Assembly: GCA_000306725.1 (NCBI GenBank) | Contig: CP003083.1 | Location: 2,716,042-2,780,041 of the forward strand | Direction: 5' to 3' | Origin: Methanolobus psychrophilus R15 | GTDB lineage: Archaea > Halobacteriota > Methanosarcinia > Methanosarcinales > Methanosarcinaceae | Length of the DNA: 64,000 nucleotides | In this document: positions 19,175 to 29,342 of the stretch, piece after piece | How positions within the stretch are numbered: position 1 is the first letter of the stretch | Layout: the number at the start of each line of letters is the position of its first letter | Notes under the pieces: model-generated | The model's input: the letters and a program-made list of their open reading frames with translations, nothing else | Told to the model about the DNA's origin: nothing | Databases searched by the model: none | Made by a program: the position numbers and the translations under genes

Positions 19175-21709
19175 ATGGCAGATAATACAGATAACGATAA
19201 TAACGATAATAACGATAATAACCAGAATAACAAGACTTCCACTCCAGTTCCCGTGGATGAGATGCCTCTTGACATCCAGCCGACAGATACCGGCGAGAAG
19301 ATCGTCCCCATTCTCATTGAAGATGAGATGAGGAATTCCTACATAGATTATGCGATGAGTGTCATCGTGGGGCGTGCACTTCCCGATGCAAGGGATGGTC
19401 TCAAGCCTGTGCATCGCAGGATACTCTATGCAATGAAGGAAGCCGGCATCACTTCAGATAAGCCTTATAAGAAGTCTGCCCGTGTAGTGGGAGACGTACT
19501 CGGTAAGTATCACCCCCATGGAGATGTTGCTGTTTATGATTCCCTTGTAAGGATGGTACAGGAGTTCTCCCTCCGTTACCCCCTGATCGACGGACAGGGC
19601 AACTTCGGTTCCATTGATGGTGATTCCGCAGCAGCCATGCGTTACACTGAGACACGCATGGACAAGATCGCGGATGAGATGCTCATAGATATTGATAAGG
19701 ACACAGTTTCCACCCGCCCCAACTATGATGGTTCACTTCAGGAGCCCACTGTACTCCCGGCAAAGCTGCCAAACCTGCTTGTCAACGGTTCCACCGGTAT
19801 CGCAGTAGGTATGGCTACTAATATGGCTCCCCATAACCTTACCGAGGTTATTGACGCTACACTCATGCAGATAGATAATCCTGATGTAAGTGTCAGTGAA
19901 CTGATGAAGGTCATCAAAGGTCCGGATTTCCCGACGGGTGCCGTTATCCTCGGGTCTCAGGGAATAAGAGATTCCTATGAGACAGGACGTGGTAAGGTAC
20001 ATCTTCGGGCTGTGGCTGAGATAGAGGAGATCAGGAAGGATAAGAACGCTATAATCGTGACAGAACTTCCGTATCAGGTAAACAAGGCCAAGCTTATTGA
20101 AAATATCGCCGAGCTTGTCAGGGATAAGAGACTAATAGGCATTTCAGACCTGCGTGATGAGTCTGACCGTGATGGTATCCGTGTTGTTATCGAACTTACA
20201 CGGACTACCAATCCAAACGTGGTCTTAAACCAGCTCTACAAGCATACCCAGATGCAGACCACTTTCGGTATCATTAACCTGGCTCTGGTGGACAATGTCC
20301 CCAAGGAATTGAGCCTTAAGGACATGCTGCGCATTTACCTCGAACACCGCATAGAGGTTATCCAGAAGAGGACGCTTTTCCAGCTTAGGAAGGCTGAGGA
20401 GAGAGCCCACATATTGAGAGGGCTGAAGATAGCCCTTGACCATCTGGATGCGGTCATAACCCTTATCAGGTCTTCAAAAGATGTGGAGACTGCACGTGAA
20501 GGCCTCATCAGTAACTTTGGCCTGGATGAGATACAGGCAAAGGCTATCCTTGACATGCGTCTGCAGAAACTGACAGGACTTGAAAGGCAGAAGATAGAGG
20601 ATGAGTATAATGAGATACTCAAGCTCATAGCCGAACTGGAAGAGATCATCAAGAGCGATGAGAGGAAGTATGAAATAATCAGGTCTGAGCTTGCCGATCT
20701 GAAGGAGCGCTTCGGCGACGAAAGGAGAACTAAGATCAAGGGCTCTGTCATGGAGCTGGAAGACGAGGATCTGATACCTGATGAGGAAGTAGTTATCACT
20801 ATCACCAACAGTGGTTACATCAAGCGTCTACTGGTGGACACCTATTCCCAGCAGCACAGGGGTGGCAAGGGTATTATGGGCATGGAGACCAAAGATGAGG
20901 ACTTCGTGACCGATATATTCGTAGCCTCGACTCATAATTACATCCTCTTCTTTACCAGCAAGGGAAGGGTCTACTGGCAGAAGGTCTACGAAATACCTGA
21001 AGGCAGCAGGCAGTCCCGAGGCAAGGCCATAGTGAACCTGCTGGAACTGAGCGAAGGAGAGTCTGTCACTGCAATGATACCAGTGAGCGAATTTTCTGAG
21101 GACAGCTACCTGTTCATGGCTACCCGCATGGGAACCGTTAAAAAGAGTTCTCTCTCCGATTTCAGCAACCCGCGCAAGGCAGGCATTATCGCGCTGAACC
21201 TTGATGAGGGTGATGAACTGGTTAATGTGGCATTGACTGATGGCTCAAAAGAAATGGTGATGGTATCAAGGCACGGCAAGGCTATCAGGTTCTCTGAAGC
21301 AGATGTGCGCCCGATGGGCAGAAGTGCAAGGGGTGTCCGCGGGATGAGGCTGGAGCCCGGGGATCTGGTGGTCAGCCTGGATGTTGTGGATGAGAGCGCA
21401 TCCCTTCTGACAGTGACTGAGAATGGCTTTGGTAAGCGTACAGAGTTTGGTGAGTATCGTACATTGCACAGGGGCGGCCAGGGTGTCATCACTATAGTGA
21501 CCAGCCTGAGGAATGGTCCTGTCATGAACGTTAAAGCTGTAAAGGATACCGATGAGATAATGCTTACAAGTTCCGAAGGTATTATTATCCGGATACCTGT
21601 AAAGGATATACGTATCCAGGGCAGGAACACCCAGGGTGTCAAGATCATGGATGTGCGCCAGAAGGATAAAGTAGTCGGTGTTGCGAGGATAAGGGCAGAC
21701 GGTGAGTAA
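19175..21709 (+). CDS. gyrA: DNA gyrase subunit A
   Basis: The cleavage subunit of gyrase. The N-terminal 20 residues are an unusual Asp/Asn tail encoded by a 9-bp repeat. The breakage-reunion domain follows: [25 protein letters not shown], the [17 protein letters not shown] helix, and the catalytic tyrosine Tyr157 in [10 protein letters not shown]. The C-terminal beta-pinwheel carries a GyrA-box-like QQHRGGKGI near residue 560, so true negative supercoiling is expected. Length 844 aa is normal. It is co-transcribed with gyrB; GTGAGGTGAGGTAG between them provides the ribosome-binding site. Confidence 0.97.
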   Translation: MADNTDNDNNDNNDNNQNNKTSTPVPVDEMPLDIQPTDTGEKIVPILIEDEMRNSYIDYAMSVIVGRALPDARDGLKPVHRRILYAMKEAGITSDKPYKKSARVVGDVLGKYHPHGDVAVYDSLVRMVQEFSLRYPLIDGQGNFGSIDGDSAAAMRYTETRMDKIADEMLIDIDKDTVSTRPNYDGSLQEPTVLPAKLPNLLVNGSTGIAVGMATNMAPHNLTEVIDATLMQIDNPDVSVSELMKVIKGPDFPTGAVILGSQGIRDSYETGRGKVHLRAVAEIEEIRKDKNAIIVTELPYQVNKAKLIENIAELVRDKRLIGISDLRDESDRDGIRVVIELTRTTNPNVVLNQLYKHTQMQTTFGIINLALVDNVPKELSLKDMLRIYLEHRIEVIQKRTLFQLRKAEERAHILRGLKIALDHLDAVITLIRSSKDVETAREGLISNFGLDEIQAKAILDMRLQKLTGLERQKIEDEYNEILKLIAELEEIIKSDERKYEIIRSELADLKERFGDERRTKIKGSVMELEDEDLIPDEEVVITITNSGYIKRLLVDTYSQQHRGGKGIMGMETKDEDFVTDIFVASTHNYILFFTSKGRVYWQKVYEIPEGSRQSRGKAIVNLLELSEGESVTAMIPVSEFSEDSYLFMATRMGTVKKSSLSDFSNPRKAGIIALNLDEGDELVNVALTDGSKEMVMVSRHGKAIRFSEADVRPMGRSARGVRGMRLEPGDLVVSLDVVDESASLLTVTENGFGKRTEFGEYRTLHRGGQGVITIVTSLRNGPVMNVKAVKDTDEIMLTSSEGIIIRIPVKDIRIQGRNTQGVKIMDVRQKDKVVGVARIRADGE

Positions 21710-21803
21710 TGTAAATGCTTTTAAGTATTGACCATGTTTAATGGTCTATACGCGCATAGCTATTAAAATAAAATTACAAAGATTATATTATAAGGATGAT
21801 ACT

Positions 21804-22700
21804 ATGGAACTCGAGAAATTAAGACACGGTACGGAACTTATCAAGCGCGGCTTTGCAAAGATGCAGAAAGGCGGCGTAATCATGGATGTTACCACTCCTG
21901 AGCAGGCACGCATTGCAGAGGAGGCAGGAGCAGTTGCTGTAATGGCTCTGCAGGCAGTGCCCGCTGACATAAGGAAGGCAGGCGGTGTCGCAAGGATGGC
22001 AGACCCGCAGATAATCGCCGATATCATTGATACCGTGACGATTCCGGTGATGGCAAAAGCACGTATCGGGCACTTTGTAGAGGCTGAGATACTGCAGGCT
22101 CTTGGTGTTGATATGGTCGATGAGTCTGAGGTGCTCACCCCGGCTGATCATAAATATCACATCGAGAAGACCGATTTTACTGTTCCTTTCGTTTGTGGTG
22201 CCAGGAACCTTGGCGAGGCTCTCCGCCGTATGAATGAAGGCGCAGCCATGATACGCACAAAAGGTGAGGCCGGGACCGGCGATGTCAGTGAAGCTGTCAA
22301 GCACATGAAGCAGATCCAGGGTGAGATACGCGCACTTAAGGGTATGACCAGAGAAGAGATGACCCGGATTGCCCGTGAGATCGAAGCTCCTGTTGAGCTT
22401 GTGGTCGAGACTGCACAGATGCAGCGTCTGCCGGTAGTTAACTTTGCAGCGGGTGGAGTTGCAACACCTGCCGACGCAGCCCTCATGATGCGCCTGGGTG
22501 CTGACGGTGTTTTTGTGGGCTCCGGTATATTCAAGGCAGAGATACCTGAGAAGATGGCAGTGGCAATTGTCGAGGCAGTGAACAATTACGACAATCCTGA
22601 AGTGCTTGCCAAGATATCAAAGGGCATCGGTGCGGGCATGAAGGGTATCAGTGTTGACACCATCCCCCAGGACCAGGTCCTTCAGACACGCGGATGGTAA
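21804..22700 (+). CDS. pdxS: Pyridoxal 5'-phosphate synthase, synthase subunit PdxS
   Basis: Makes PLP from ribose-5-phosphate and glyceraldehyde-3-phosphate with ammonia from PdxT. Characteristic segments are [28 protein letters not shown], the lysine-bearing [12 protein letters not shown], and the C-terminal [15 protein letters not shown]. The open frame reaches back to 21741, but the ATG at 21804 begins the normal N-terminus (MELEKLRHG). It is followed 36 bp later by pdxT, the usual pair. Confidence 0.97.
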   Translation: MELEKLRHGTELIKRGFAKMQKGGVIMDVTTPEQARIAEEAGAVAVMALQAVPADIRKAGGVARMADPQIIADIIDTVTIPVMAKARIGHFVEAEILQALGVDMVDESEVLTPADHKYHIEKTDFTVPFVCGARNLGEALRRMNEGAAMIRTKGEAGTGDVSEAVKHMKQIQGEIRALKGMTREEMTRIAREIEAPVELVVETAQMQRLPVVNFAAGGVATPADAALMMRLGADGVFVGSGIFKAEIPEKMAVAIVEAVNNYDNPEVLAKISKGIGAGMKGISVDTIPQDQVLQTRGW

Positions 22701-22736
22701 TATCCATCCTCTATCTTTTTTAATAACGGAGCCATT

Positions 22737-23330
22737 ATGCTCATAGGTGTAATTGCTATACAGGGTGATGTTTCCGAACATGTGGACGCGCTTGTCAGGG
22801 CGCTGGAGGAGCGCGGCCAGTCTGCCGATATTGTGACCATCAAGCACAAAGGCATTGTACCCGATTGTGACGCACTCATTCTTCCAGGAGGGGAGAGTAC
22901 AACCCTGGGCCGTCTGCTTATACGTGAGGGTATCGCGGATGAGATAAGGCAAATGCATCTCTTAGGGAAACCTATTCTGGGAACATGCGCCGGCCTGATC
23001 CTGCTCGCAAAGGAAGGTGATGAGCAGGTGAGAAAGACCCATCAGCATCTCCTGGGAATAATGGATACGAAGGTGAACAGGAACGCTTTTGGAAGACAGC
23101 GTGAGTCCTTTGAGACCGGGCTTGAGCTTACTTTCCTAGATTCGCCTTATAAAGCCGTTTTCATCAGGGCGCCCGGCATTGTTGGATGCGGGGAGGATGT
23201 AACCATCCTGGCAAAGATGGATGGCATGGTGGTGGCTGCAGAACAGGGAAACATCCTGGCACTGGCTTTTCATCCTGAACTTACCGATGACCTGAGGGTT
23301 CACCAGTATTTCCTTGATAAGTTATTCTGA
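22737..23330 (+). CDS. pdxT: Pyridoxal 5'-phosphate synthase, glutaminase subunit PdxT
   Basis: A class I glutaminase that delivers ammonia to PdxS. It starts MLIGVIAIQGDVSEH; the oxyanion-hole region LPGGESTTLGRLL, the nucleophile in GTCAGLILLA (Cys at about 82) and the His/Glu pair in AFHPELTDD are all present. Length 197 aa is typical. GGAG lies 8 nt before the ATG. It forms a two-gene operon with pdxS. Confidence 0.97.
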   Translation: MLIGVIAIQGDVSEHVDALVRALEERGQSADIVTIKHKGIVPDCDALILPGGESTTLGRLLIREGIADEIRQMHLLGKPILGTCAGLILLAKEGDEQVRKTHQHLLGIMDTKVNRNAFGRQRESFETGLELTFLDSPYKAVFIRAPGIVGCGEDVTILAKMDGMVVAAEQGNILALAFHPELTDDLRVHQYFLDKLF

Positions 23331-23452
23331 TATTGCTTTCAATGTTTCTCCTTCTCTCTTTTTCCCTATATTCATCACTGATGAAAAAGTTTAAACTTAA
23401 TTGATGTGTAGATTATCTGAGTCTTATATTTTGATATGCAGAGGTGACATCA

Positions 23453-23860
23453 ATGGTAAAATTAACAGATGAGATTAAAGCAGAATTCGCAAAGATGAAA
23501 ATATTCCCCTTCGCAACAGCCTCAAAGGATGGCGTACCAAATGTTATCCCTATCGGGATGTGCATGCTTCAGGAAGATGCTGAGACAATATGGATCGTTG
23601 ACAATTTTTTCCTCAAGACCATGGAGAACCTCAGGGCAAACCCAAAAGGCGCAATCTATGTATGGGGGCCTGAGATCAACGGATGCTTCCAGATAAAAGG
23701 CGATATAAAGATCATAGACCGTGGTGAGGAATATGATGAGATGCGCAAGATAGTAAAAGCAAAGAGTGACCGCTTCCCTGCAAGATATCTTATAAAAATG
23801 AAGATAACAGATGTATTTGAATGTAAAAGCGGACCTGAAGCCGGAAAGAAGCTGATATGA
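23453..23860 (+). CDS. Pyridoxamine 5'-phosphate oxidase-like FMN-binding protein
   Basis: A split-barrel flavin-binding fold of about 135 residues: FPFATASKDGVPNVIPIG is the first strand pair, followed by ETIWIVDNFFLKTMENLRANPKGAIYVW, a common FMN-contact region. Members of this family bind FMN or F420, and the substrate is rarely predictable. The start is set at 23453 because the GTG at 23444 lies inside the GAGGTGA ribosome-binding site. Its position near pdxST is suggestive only, since this subfamily is generally not PdxH. Confidence 0.85.
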   Translation: MVKLTDEIKAEFAKMKIFPFATASKDGVPNVIPIGMCMLQEDAETIWIVDNFFLKTMENLRANPKGAIYVWGPEINGCFQIKGDIKIIDRGEEYDEMRKIVKAKSDRFPARYLIKMKITDVFECKSGPEAGKKLI

Positions 23861-24041
23861 TCGGCTTTTCCCTTATTTTACATCGGTCTTATTTCACTTT
23901 GTCTTCATTATCGGTCTCTCTTTTTTACGGTCTTTCAGCGCTTGTGTTCTTATAGCCAAAAGCAGCCTAAAGTATATTTTAAGCAATATATTTATAAGAG
24001 CAAATCTTATTTTGATTACTTGCTTCTCGAGCAGTGGTTAA

Positions 24042-25382
24042 ATGAAACTCTTCCGAATCCCCGGTGACTTTATTTGTTCCTTATCTTATTCCTTTCTGAA
24101 TAAGGCCAAGGGAATGAGTGGATCTATCTTTCAGATGTACTCTATTGTTTGGATAATGTGGCTGGCTTTCTTTTTAGTGGGAATGTTACATTCTTTGTCT
24201 TCCGGCATTGGCCTGCAAGCCCTTGCTTATTCTATGATGCCCCTTAGCATTTCATCCTTGCTGTTGGAAGTTATGCCATTATCAGTGCCAGTTTTTATGC
24301 TGGCTTTACTCGTGTTTGTCATACTTCCTTACACGCCAATCTATCTTTTCTGGGTATATGAGAAGACATGGGGAATAAGCAAGAGACGGTTCCTTGGAAT
24401 GCAGGTATGTAATGCGGTGGTCGTGGAGTATAACCATCCTGCAAGTACGGAAGCAGGATTTCCGTACGCAGTGACTTTAACTGTTAACAACCCTACTGAC
24501 ACCGATATCAGTAACGTATGGCTTAGATGGGTGTTCCCTGGCTCTTTCAAGTGTGCTGGCTCCCAACTTCCTCTTGGCACCATTGCAGGAGGGTCTTCAG
24601 GATACGTATCAATGCCTTTTGTCCCCCTGCACACAGGAAAGGGCTCCATGGGCACAGCGGACCTGTATTTTGAGATACGCGGGCAAAAGTACACAAAGAA
24701 CAACCTTCCAATCGGTTTGTGTAATGTCATCTGCTCCTGCCTGTATGTGAATACCAGTATTCCGGATGTCCTACAATTCGGGGAAGAGTCTTCCCTGGGG
24801 ATATATATCATGAACAGGCTTTCCTTTTCTCTGGATGATGTACAGGTAAAGTGTTTTTTCAGGGACGACATAGACCCGGATGTAACATCATTTAGTATTG
24901 GCAATATGCAGGCAGGGTTCGGGCAGGTAGTGGCTGTTAACATAACTCCTAAGACGATCGGCGAGATAAGTGTAGGTCATTTAAGTGTCGAATACAGGAT
25001 GAATGGTAATGTCTGCAATGCGGGACCACTTGGATTCGATGTTCGCCGGATATTTGCTCCGGAGCTGAATGTCAGGATGAATACGCCGGAAACCCTTTAC
25101 AAGGGCATCCCTGCATCTCTCGGTTTCATTGTAGAGAACCGCTCGGATGAACCACTGATCAATATAAATCTCTCCAGCTGCTTCTCTTCACAGATCGAGT
25201 GTGATGTCCCGACAGTTCTTATTGAGGGATTACTACCCTCAGCTTCGCGTTATGCTTCCATTGCCATCAGGCCTATGACAAGTGGAAAGGCAGACCTTGG
25301 AAACCTGAATGTATCCTTTGAGGTAAATGGTATTCTCTGCAGGAAAGAGCCGCTTGTGCTTGGTGTCCACAAAATCAATTAG
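24042..25382 (+). CDS. Membrane protein with three Ig-like repeats
   Basis: The first 110 residues contain two long hydrophobic segments (SIVWIMWLAFFLVGML, and VFMLALLVFVILPYTPIYLF). After a short cytoplasmic-like stretch, three homologous beta-rich domains of about 100 residues follow. Each ends with the pattern [SF]-x-E-[IVY]-x-G/N-x2-[YC] and P-[IL]-[GV]-[LF], as in VSFEVNGILC. They resemble CARDB/DUF11-type adhesion modules, suggesting a membrane-anchored surface protein. TATA-like ATATATTTATAAG precedes it. No specific function can be assigned. Confidence 0.7.
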   Translation: MKLFRIPGDFICSLSYSFLNKAKGMSGSIFQMYSIVWIMWLAFFLVGMLHSLSSGIGLQALAYSMMPLSISSLLLEVMPLSVPVFMLALLVFVILPYTPIYLFWVYEKTWGISKRRFLGMQVCNAVVVEYNHPASTEAGFPYAVTLTVNNPTDTDISNVWLRWVFPGSFKCAGSQLPLGTIAGGSSGYVSMPFVPLHTGKGSMGTADLYFEIRGQKYTKNNLPIGLCNVICSCLYVNTSIPDVLQFGEESSLGIYIMNRLSFSLDDVQVKCFFRDDIDPDVTSFSIGNMQAGFGQVVAVNITPKTIGEISVGHLSVEYRMNGNVCNAGPLGFDVRRIFAPELNVRMNTPETLYKGIPASLGFIVENRSDEPLININLSSCFSSQIECDVPTVLIEGLLPSASRYASIAIRPMTSGKADLGNLNVSFEVNGILCRKEPLVLGVHKIN

Positions 25383-25438
25383 AATAGAAAGTAAACAAGT
25401 AAAAAATGGATATAAAATTATTATAAAGAGTGAGTGGC

Positions 25439-25840
25439 TCACTCTTCTGCTGCTGCTGCTTCTCCGCCACCAACGATGGCTTCGATGGCCTTGTCACCAT
25501 ATTCAACGACAACGGTGTTGACCTGTATTATGTCCGGTGCAATTTCCCTTCCGCGCATCATCTTTCTGCGGCGGACACCACTTGCGACAGGAGAGTAACC
25601 TACACCCTGTGCAACGAGTACTTTCTGTCTCTTTGGACCGGGGATCTCAGGTCTCATGACCATGCCGCTCTTGTCGCTTCCGCCTGTAATCTTCAATGCA
25701 TAGCCTGGGAGTCCGACGATTGCGCCGTCCACGGTCTGGCCTATGGATTTTCCGACAAGCTTGTTAGCTTCCGGTCCTGTCACATTGAACTGATATGATT
25801 TTGTCTTCGGGTCTGATACTACTATTTTGAAATCTGCCAT
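25439..25840 (-). CDS. rps6e: Small ribosomal subunit protein S6e
   Basis: A 133-residue protein with the archaeal S6e pattern: [28 protein letters not shown] and [20 protein letters not shown]. The C-terminal Glu-rich tail ([10 protein letters not shown]) is short because archaeal S6e lacks the phosphorylated extension of eukaryotes. It is last in the L7ae-S28e-L24e-ndk-infB-S6e cluster, 71 bp from infB. Confidence 0.97.
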   Translation of the reverse strand: MADFKIVVSDPKTKSYQFNVTGPEANKLVGKSIGQTVDGAIVGLPGYALKITGGSDKSGMVMRPEIPGPKRQKVLVAQGVGYSPVASGVRRRKMMRGREIAPDIIQVNTVVVEYGDKAIEAIVGGGEAAAAEE

Positions 25841-25911
25841 ATTTATTCCTCCAATTTTTTGTTCGTTCCTACGTTCCTGTGATATCTATGATCATGCGTT
25901 ACCCTGAATAC

Positions 25912-27687
25912 TTATTTTGCCCAGAAGGGATTACCCCTTCTTTTGAATTCAAGGAACGCCTCAAGTGTCTCTAATTCATCTGCCGTCAATGAGTCGTTAA
26001 TTTCATTTTCCATCTTCTTAGCATGCCGTTCCGGGACGTTGATAAAGAGGGTATCTCCTTCCTTGATCTGCCTTCCGACAGTCGGGCCTTCTATTGCCAT
26101 GGCAACTTCCATGCCGACCTTTGCCTCCGAAATATTTTCGCCGCTGGATTGAAGACCTTTAACCTTACCGACGATGGTACCATCAAGTGCCATTATATCG
26201 AGTTTTGTCCTGACGACTCCCCCGATTATTTTCACACCTACGACAGCAGGTTTACTCTGCCGGAATGTACAGTTTGGCAATATCTGGAACCTTCCCGGTT
26301 TTATGATAGTGTCAGCCATCTCCTTCTCAGCCAGTTCCTTCTGCTCCTGCACCCAGTCCTTGTAGTCATCTATCAAACGATATATGACATCATTCTGGAA
26401 AAGCCGGACATGTGTATCCTGCACTTTGTCTCTTGCATCAGGAAGCACCTTTATGTTGAATCCGATGATCACTCCATAGGAATGGTCCTCAATGGCTGAA
26501 ACTTCCACAACATCACGCTGGGATACATCTCCCACGGTCGCTTTTCTGATGGGTATATTCTCTTTTCTCAGCTCGTTGACAATGGCCTCAAGAGAACCTA
26601 TAGTATCCGCTTTTATTGTAATTCCCATCGAGTCAGTGTCTATCTGGACATCTTCTATCTCACTCTGAACCTCTTGGGTGATGTCATCGATAGTCTCAGG
26701 CGTTGCGACCCTGACGGGAGACCCGGCAAGTGCACCTTCAAGCCCGGGTGCAGATATCTTCACGCCTATGGCTGCTGTAACGAATGGGACCTGCTCGAAC
26801 CTCTCTTCGGATTTTATCTCGGTAAGCGGGCGAGGTTTCAATAATGCACGGATCTTGGTCTGGATAGGTTTTCCAAGGCTCCCGACAACTATAGTATCTC
26901 CCTTTTTAAGGGTCCCGTCATAAAGAATGACGTCTATCGTTGTCCCAAGCCCCTTCTCTTCCTTTACTTCAAGGACGGTGCCAATTCCGGGGATGTTTGC
27001 GTCATAATGGAGGTTTGCCTCGAGGAATCTCTGGGCAAGTCCCAGAAGCACCATCAAAACGTCAGGAATGCCCTCTCCTGTCATCGCGCTGATTGGGATT
27101 ATCCCAATGTTCCGCTGGAAATCGTTGATCCTGTCATGCCTTTCGGAATTGAATCCCAACTTATACAGCTCACCTACGATCTCATAGAACTTCCTGTCCA
27201 GGTCGGTCCTTACCCTTTCGATCTGCTTGTTATATGATTGCACGAAAGTGGAGTTCTTTTGCGGGTTCCAGCCGTGTATCCTGTCGATCTTGTTCGCAAC
27301 GACCACAAAAGGTGTCTTGAATCTTTTAAGGATCTGGAGGCTTTCTATAGTCTGTGGCTTGAAACCTTCGTTTATATCCACGATAACTATGGCAAGATCC
27401 GCAAGAGCTCCACCGCGACTCCTGAGTGAAGTAAAAGCATGGTGTCCCGGCGTGTCAATGAACAAAAGGCCGGGCACAATGAACTTATCCCGGAGTGATG
27501 GATTGCCACACTTGTTTACTATAACATCGATGGGAACTTCGGTCGCACCTATGTGCTGGGTAATGGCGCCTGCCTCTCCGTCAGCAACAGTACTGCCTCT
27601 GATCTTGTCAAGCAATGTAGTCTTTCCATGATCTACATGTCCCATTACAGAGACAATTGGTGTGCGTAAGTTTCCCTTGACTGCCAT
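25912..27687 (-). CDS. infB: Translation initiation factor aIF5B
   Basis: The GTPase that promotes ribosomal subunit joining. GHVDHGKTTLL is the P-loop, DTPGHHAFTSLRSRG is switch II (G3), and NKID with the later SAMTGEG are the base-recognition motifs. Domains II-IV follow. At about 591 residues it is the archaeal length without the long eukaryotic N-terminus, and no intein is present. The start is set at 27687 because a GAAGGG ribosome-binding stretch precedes the second ATG, not the first at 27693. Confidence 0.97.
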   Translation of the reverse strand: MAVKGNLRTPIVSVMGHVDHGKTTLLDKIRGSTVADGEAGAITQHIGATEVPIDVIVNKCGNPSLRDKFIVPGLLFIDTPGHHAFTSLRSRGGALADLAIVIVDINEGFKPQTIESLQILKRFKTPFVVVANKIDRIHGWNPQKNSTFVQSYNKQIERVRTDLDRKFYEIVGELYKLGFNSERHDRINDFQRNIGIIPISAMTGEGIPDVLMVLLGLAQRFLEANLHYDANIPGIGTVLEVKEEKGLGTTIDVILYDGTLKKGDTIVVGSLGKPIQTKIRALLKPRPLTEIKSEERFEQVPFVTAAIGVKISAPGLEGALAGSPVRVATPETIDDITQEVQSEIEDVQIDTDSMGITIKADTIGSLEAIVNELRKENIPIRKATVGDVSQRDVVEVSAIEDHSYGVIIGFNIKVLPDARDKVQDTHVRLFQNDVIYRLIDDYKDWVQEQKELAEKEMADTIIKPGRFQILPNCTFRQSKPAVVGVKIIGGVVRTKLDIMALDGTIVGKVKGLQSSGENISEAKVGMEVAMAIEGPTVGRQIKEGDTLFINVPERHAKKMENEINDSLTADELETLEAFLEFKRRGNPFWAK

Positions 27688-27782
27688 GTGCATCCCTTCA
27701 AATATGATTGACTGCCCGTGCTAATCTATTAAGATGTTCCGGGTATTATCTAAAAAGAAGGTGCCCGGAATTGTCTTAAAGT

Positions 27783-28232
27783 TTACTCGTAGAGGCAAAC
27801 CTCATCTATCTTTGAATAACTGACAATCTCTGTATCCTTAAAGTGGATCGAGATCTCACGTTTAGCCGATTCCGGCGAATCGGATGCATGGACAACATTC
27901 CTTCCGGTCTCGATGGCAAAGTCTCCCCGGATGGTGCCCGGAAGTGCATTTACAGGGTTGGTTGCCCCGTTGACCGCACGCATGATGGCGATGGAGTTCT
28001 TTCCTTCAACCACCATTGAGACTGAAGGTCCTGATGTGACATACTCTATGAGGGATGCAAAGAATGGTTTCTCTGCATGTTCCTTGTAGTGCTCTTTTGC
28101 ACTCTCGGCACTCATCACATTCAGGCGCATGGCTGTAACCTTCAGGCCGCGTTTCTCGATCCTTGAGATTATCTCCCCGACGAGCCCGCGCTGTACGCCA
28201 TCGGGCTTGATCATAATATATGTCTGTTCCAT
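27783..28232 (-). CDS. ndk: Nucleoside diphosphate kinase
   Basis: Transfers the gamma phosphate among nucleotides through a phosphohistidine. The protein starts [22 protein letters not shown], and the active-site His is in the [16 protein letters not shown] signature near the C-terminus. Length about 149 aa is standard. The start is placed at the ATG at 28232 rather than the GTG at 28241. It is within the ribosomal cluster, 13 bp after rpl24e, an arrangement common in archaea. Confidence 0.97.
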   Translation of the reverse strand: MEQTYIMIKPDGVQRGLVGEIISRIEKRGLKVTAMRLNVMSAESAKEHYKEHAEKPFFASLIEYVTSGPSVSMVVEGKNSIAIMRAVNGATNPVNALPGTIRGDFAIETGRNVVHASDSPESAKREISIHFKDTEIVSYSKIDEVCLYE

Positions 28233-28245
28233 GCCTGACACCGGG

Positions 28246-28443
28246 TTAAGCCTTCTTCAAATGTATTCTGCCCTGCTCGGTCCATTCAGTGCGCCTTGGA
28301 AGTCTTCCAAGATCAAAGTTACTCTCGCATTTTGAAGAACAGAACAAATAAGTTGATCCGTCCCTCTTCACAAAGAGCTTGCCTGTCCCCGGCTCAAGCA
28401 ATGCGCCGCAAAAAGAACATTTTCTTTGTTCCACTATAATCAC
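28246..28443 (-). CDS. rpl24e: Large ribosomal subunit protein L24e
   Basis: A 65-residue zinc-finger ribosomal protein: [32 protein letters not shown], with the C-x2-C and C-x3-C zinc ligands. It overlaps the end of rps28e by 4 bp (28440-28443), indicating translational coupling. Confidence 0.96.
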   Translation of the reverse strand: MIIVEQRKCSFCGALLEPGTGKLFVKRDGSTYLFCSSKCESNFDLGRLPRRTEWTEQGRIHLKKA

Positions 28444-28655
28444 CTGGTAGTTAGCTTCTTGGCTTCTCTGGATGTTTCGATCAGCATCAATATATCTCCT
28501 ACTCTGATCGGACCTACACAGTTGCGGGTGATTATACGGCCTTTGTCGCGCCCTTCAAGCACACGGCACTGTATCTGGCTAGCTTCGCCATGCATACCGG
28601 TGTTGCCGATAACATCAATGACCTCAGCCGCATAGCCTGTATCTTCATCTGCCAT
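28440..28655 (-). CDS. rps28e: Small ribosomal subunit protein S28e
   Basis: A 71-residue protein with the S28e pattern: [29 protein letters not shown], and the invariant [13 protein letters not shown] near the C-terminus. It is an OB-fold protein of the 30S head near the mRNA exit. It lies 21 bp after rpl7ae and overlaps rpl24e. Confidence 0.97.
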   Translation of the reverse strand: MADEDTGYAAEVIDVIGNTGMHGEASQIQCRVLEGRDKGRIITRNCVGPIRVGDILMLIETSREAKKLTTR

Positions 28656-28676
28656 AATGATACCTCATGTATCAGA

Positions 28677-29033
28677 TTATTTCAATGCACTTATTTTCTG
28701 TGCTATGTCTTCAACAAGTCCGCTGCCCTTGCCGGTATCAATGATGGCAACAGCTGCACAGGCTACTCCGATGCCGCAAGCTGCACCAAGTTCTTTCTGC
28801 TGCTTGACGAATATGTACGGAGTGTTCTTCTCTTCACAGAGTGGTGCAAGGTGGGCTATGACTTCAGCAGGGCTTACATCCTCAGCTATGACCGCGAGTT
28901 TTGTAATACCTCTCTCGATTGCTTTTGTCACTTCGTTTGTGCCCTTCTTCAGTTTTCCTGTGTCCCTTGCGAGCTCTACGCTCTCAAGTGCTTTGTTTGC
29001 TAATTCTTCTGGAACGTCAAATTTTGCTGCCAT
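28677..29033 (-). CDS. rpl7ae: Ribosomal protein L7Ae
   Basis: A kink-turn-binding protein of the large subunit, also a component of C/D and H/ACA guide RNPs and RNase P. Visible motifs are [12 protein letters not shown] (RNA-contacting loop), [11 protein letters not shown] and [12 protein letters not shown]. Length 118 aa is typical. It is the first gene of the translation cluster, and its leader carries a strong hairpin at 29051-29071, which may relate to autoregulation known for archaeal L7Ae. Confidence 0.97.
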   Translation of the reverse strand: MAAKFDVPEELANKALESVELARDTGKLKKGTNEVTKAIERGITKLAVIAEDVSPAEVIAHLAPLCEEKNTPYIFVKQQKELGAACGIGVACAAVAIIDTGKGSGLVEDIAQKISALK

Positions 29034-29050
29034 ATTATTAATCTCCTTCG

Positions 29051-29071
29051 AAACCGCGAGAAATGCGGTTT
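29051..29071 (-). promoter_or_regulatory. Hairpin in the rpl7ae leader
   Basis: On the minus strand AAACCGC pairs with GCGGTTT around a 7-nt loop. It ends 4 nt before the GGAG ribosome-binding site (29043-29046) of rpl7ae, so folding could influence translation. L7Ae is known in other archaea to bind a kink-turn in its own leader, but I cannot show a clean kink-turn here. Confidence 0.5.
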
Positions 29072-29284
29072 TTCATTATTCATTGCAGATCAGGACAGTA
29101 GCCTGAAACTAATTTGGCCAATTTTATGATTGCTACAAATTAATATCACTAACTGACACTGTTATATGCCAAAGTAATGGCTATCAACCGTTGCATTCAG
29201 ATATATATCTTTCGGCAAATAGCGGTTTGATTCCAAAACAATCTATTCATGTATAAATCTTGTGGCAAAAGGCGGAATCTTGCC

Positions 29285-29313
29285 AAAAAAAGGTGGTGAG
29301 AATGACTCCCACC
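29285..29313 (-). terminator. Intrinsic-type terminator of the 29343-30197 gene
   Basis: On the minus strand GGTGG (29313-29309) pairs with CCACC (29296-29292) around a 12-nt loop and is followed by seven T residues. It lies 30 bp past the stop of the upstream gene. The rest of the 29034-29342 gap holds the rpl7ae leader and AT-rich DNA. Confidence 0.6.
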
Positions 29314-29342
29314 GAAATTCCGGATAACCTCTGGTATGAACA

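Noticed and set aside
25912-27687. Intein in aIF5B
   Set aside because: The GTPase motifs are continuous and the length (591 aa) is that of an intein-free protein.
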